Assembly (NCBI GenBank): GCA_016933695.1
Contig: JAFGAL010000015.1
Coordinates: 20,536 to 84,535, forward strand
Source: Candidatus Zixiibacteriota bacterium
Lineage (GTDB): Bacteria > Zixibacteria > MSB-5A5 > GN15 > PGXB01
Reading direction: 5' to 3'
DNA: 64,000 bases
Below the pieces are notes generated by a model that was not told where the DNA came from, searched no databases, and saw nothing but the letters and a program-made list of their open reading frames with translations. Of the stretch, positions 63,746 to 64,000 are shown one piece after another. The position numbers and the translations under genes were made by a program. The first letter of the stretch is position 1. Each line of letters starts with the position of its first letter.

Positions 63746-64000
63746 CAGACATCGTTTACTCGTGATCGGCGGGTTCTCAAACCCGCCGCAGGTCTTCATT
63801 TTGGAGAATACAAGACGCGGCACGCGGTCGACCTGAGGATCGACCGATCACGGATTGGGACGTCCTCTGCACAAAAAGTGTTACGTATATTGTGAGACAT
63901 TCAATAAATATAGGAAACCCACCCGGAGGGCTTGTTGATAAAGTCCTTTCGTAGTGGTCATGGATTTACTAGATTTTCTTCATGCAGAGCAAACGAGAAC
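63746..64000. other. 255-bp tail of the window
   Basis: A hairpin follows the dockerin gene: CGGCGGGTT (63767-63775) / AACCCGCCG (63780-63788), 9-bp stem, 4-nt loop, with CTTCATTTTGG further on; it is probably the terminator, but its T-tract is weak. From 63935 a frame starting TTG with GGAGGG upstream stays open to the edge (22 codons). It could be the start of a gene; it is too short to judge. Confidence 0.4.
63767..63788 (+). terminator. terminator-like hairpin after the dockerin gene
   Basis: A perfect 9-bp stem with a CTCA loop lies 22 bp after the stop. The following bases are CAGGTCTTCATTTTGG, so the T-tract is offset. It could also be a dispersed palindromic repeat. Confidence 0.5.

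Noticed and set aside
63935..64000. Start of a gene at TTG 63935 running to the window edge
   Set aside because: Only 22 codons are visible; mentioned in the tail entry but not called as a gene.

Overview
The window reads as one ordinary chromosomal stretch of a Gram-negative, probably anaerobic or facultative heterotroph. It carries several outer-membrane beta-barrel families, many lipoproteins, LPS-heptose and undecaprenyl genes, Na+-coupled energetics and a secreted dockerin protein. PorV/PorQ-like, FadL-like, PEGA/DUF5683-like, Omp85-like and dockerin/FG-GAP proteins together, at moderate G+C, suggest a lineage of the FCB superphylum such as Candidatus Zixibacteria. That placement is an inference from gene content; no rRNA or other marker gene is present. 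I see no rRNA, tRNA, CRISPR array, prophage or insertion sequence.

Layout. 1-5054 (+): the end of a beta-barrel gene, a GT-C-like membrane protein with TPRs, a methyltransferase, exonuclease III and an SDR-type threonine dehydrogenase. 5448-17822 (+): a metabolic island with an Old-Yellow-Enzyme-type reductase, butyrate kinase, both methylmalonyl-CoA mutase subunits, the MeaB chaperone, and a four-gene Na+-pumping methylmalonyl-CoA decarboxylase (mmdA, D, C, B), ending at a strong terminator. Together these fit succinyl-CoA -> methylmalonyl-CoA -> propionyl-CoA + CO2 coupled to Na+ export. 17928-26261: mixed genes (a kinase, an orphan CheB, a CDF metal exporter, a Na+/solute symporter, an aldo/keto-reductase-like protein with DUF169, an RRM protein, a TauE/SafE exporter and a Mop protein), plus a candidate small RNA or leader at about 18747-18840.

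26299-32927 (-): chaperone cluster hsp20, dnaK, cbpA-type dnaJ, a small membrane protein flanked by direct repeats, and clpB. 33149-42743 (-): an envelope block with UppP, a heptosyltransferase-HAD fusion, an AmmeMemoRadiSam radical SAM enzyme, then a tightly coupled trio (metallopeptidase/propeller/beta-barrel protein, BamB-like lipoprotein, HEAT protein). 42799-45362: an outer-membrane protein and, divergently, an NSS-family Na+ symporter with a 43-residue accessory protein. 45375-58555 (-): an NtrC-type regulator, an FN3/PEGA/membrane-protein operon, a sugar transferase, a PorV-like protein, a TPR/GH57/DUF4870/M48 operon and a FadL-like porin. 58873-64000: two small unknown genes and a 1199-residue secreted dockerin/FG-GAP/PKD protein.

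The most unusual items are the peptidase/barrel - BamB-like - HEAT operon, the heptosyltransferase-HAD fusion with an altered zinc loop, an aldo/keto reductase in which all four catalytic positions appear substituted, a stand-alone dockerin protein, and two candidate regulatory RNAs (18.75-18.84 kb and 24.59-24.77 kb). Several starts were moved to internal start codons preceded by better ribosome-binding sites; each case is stated.
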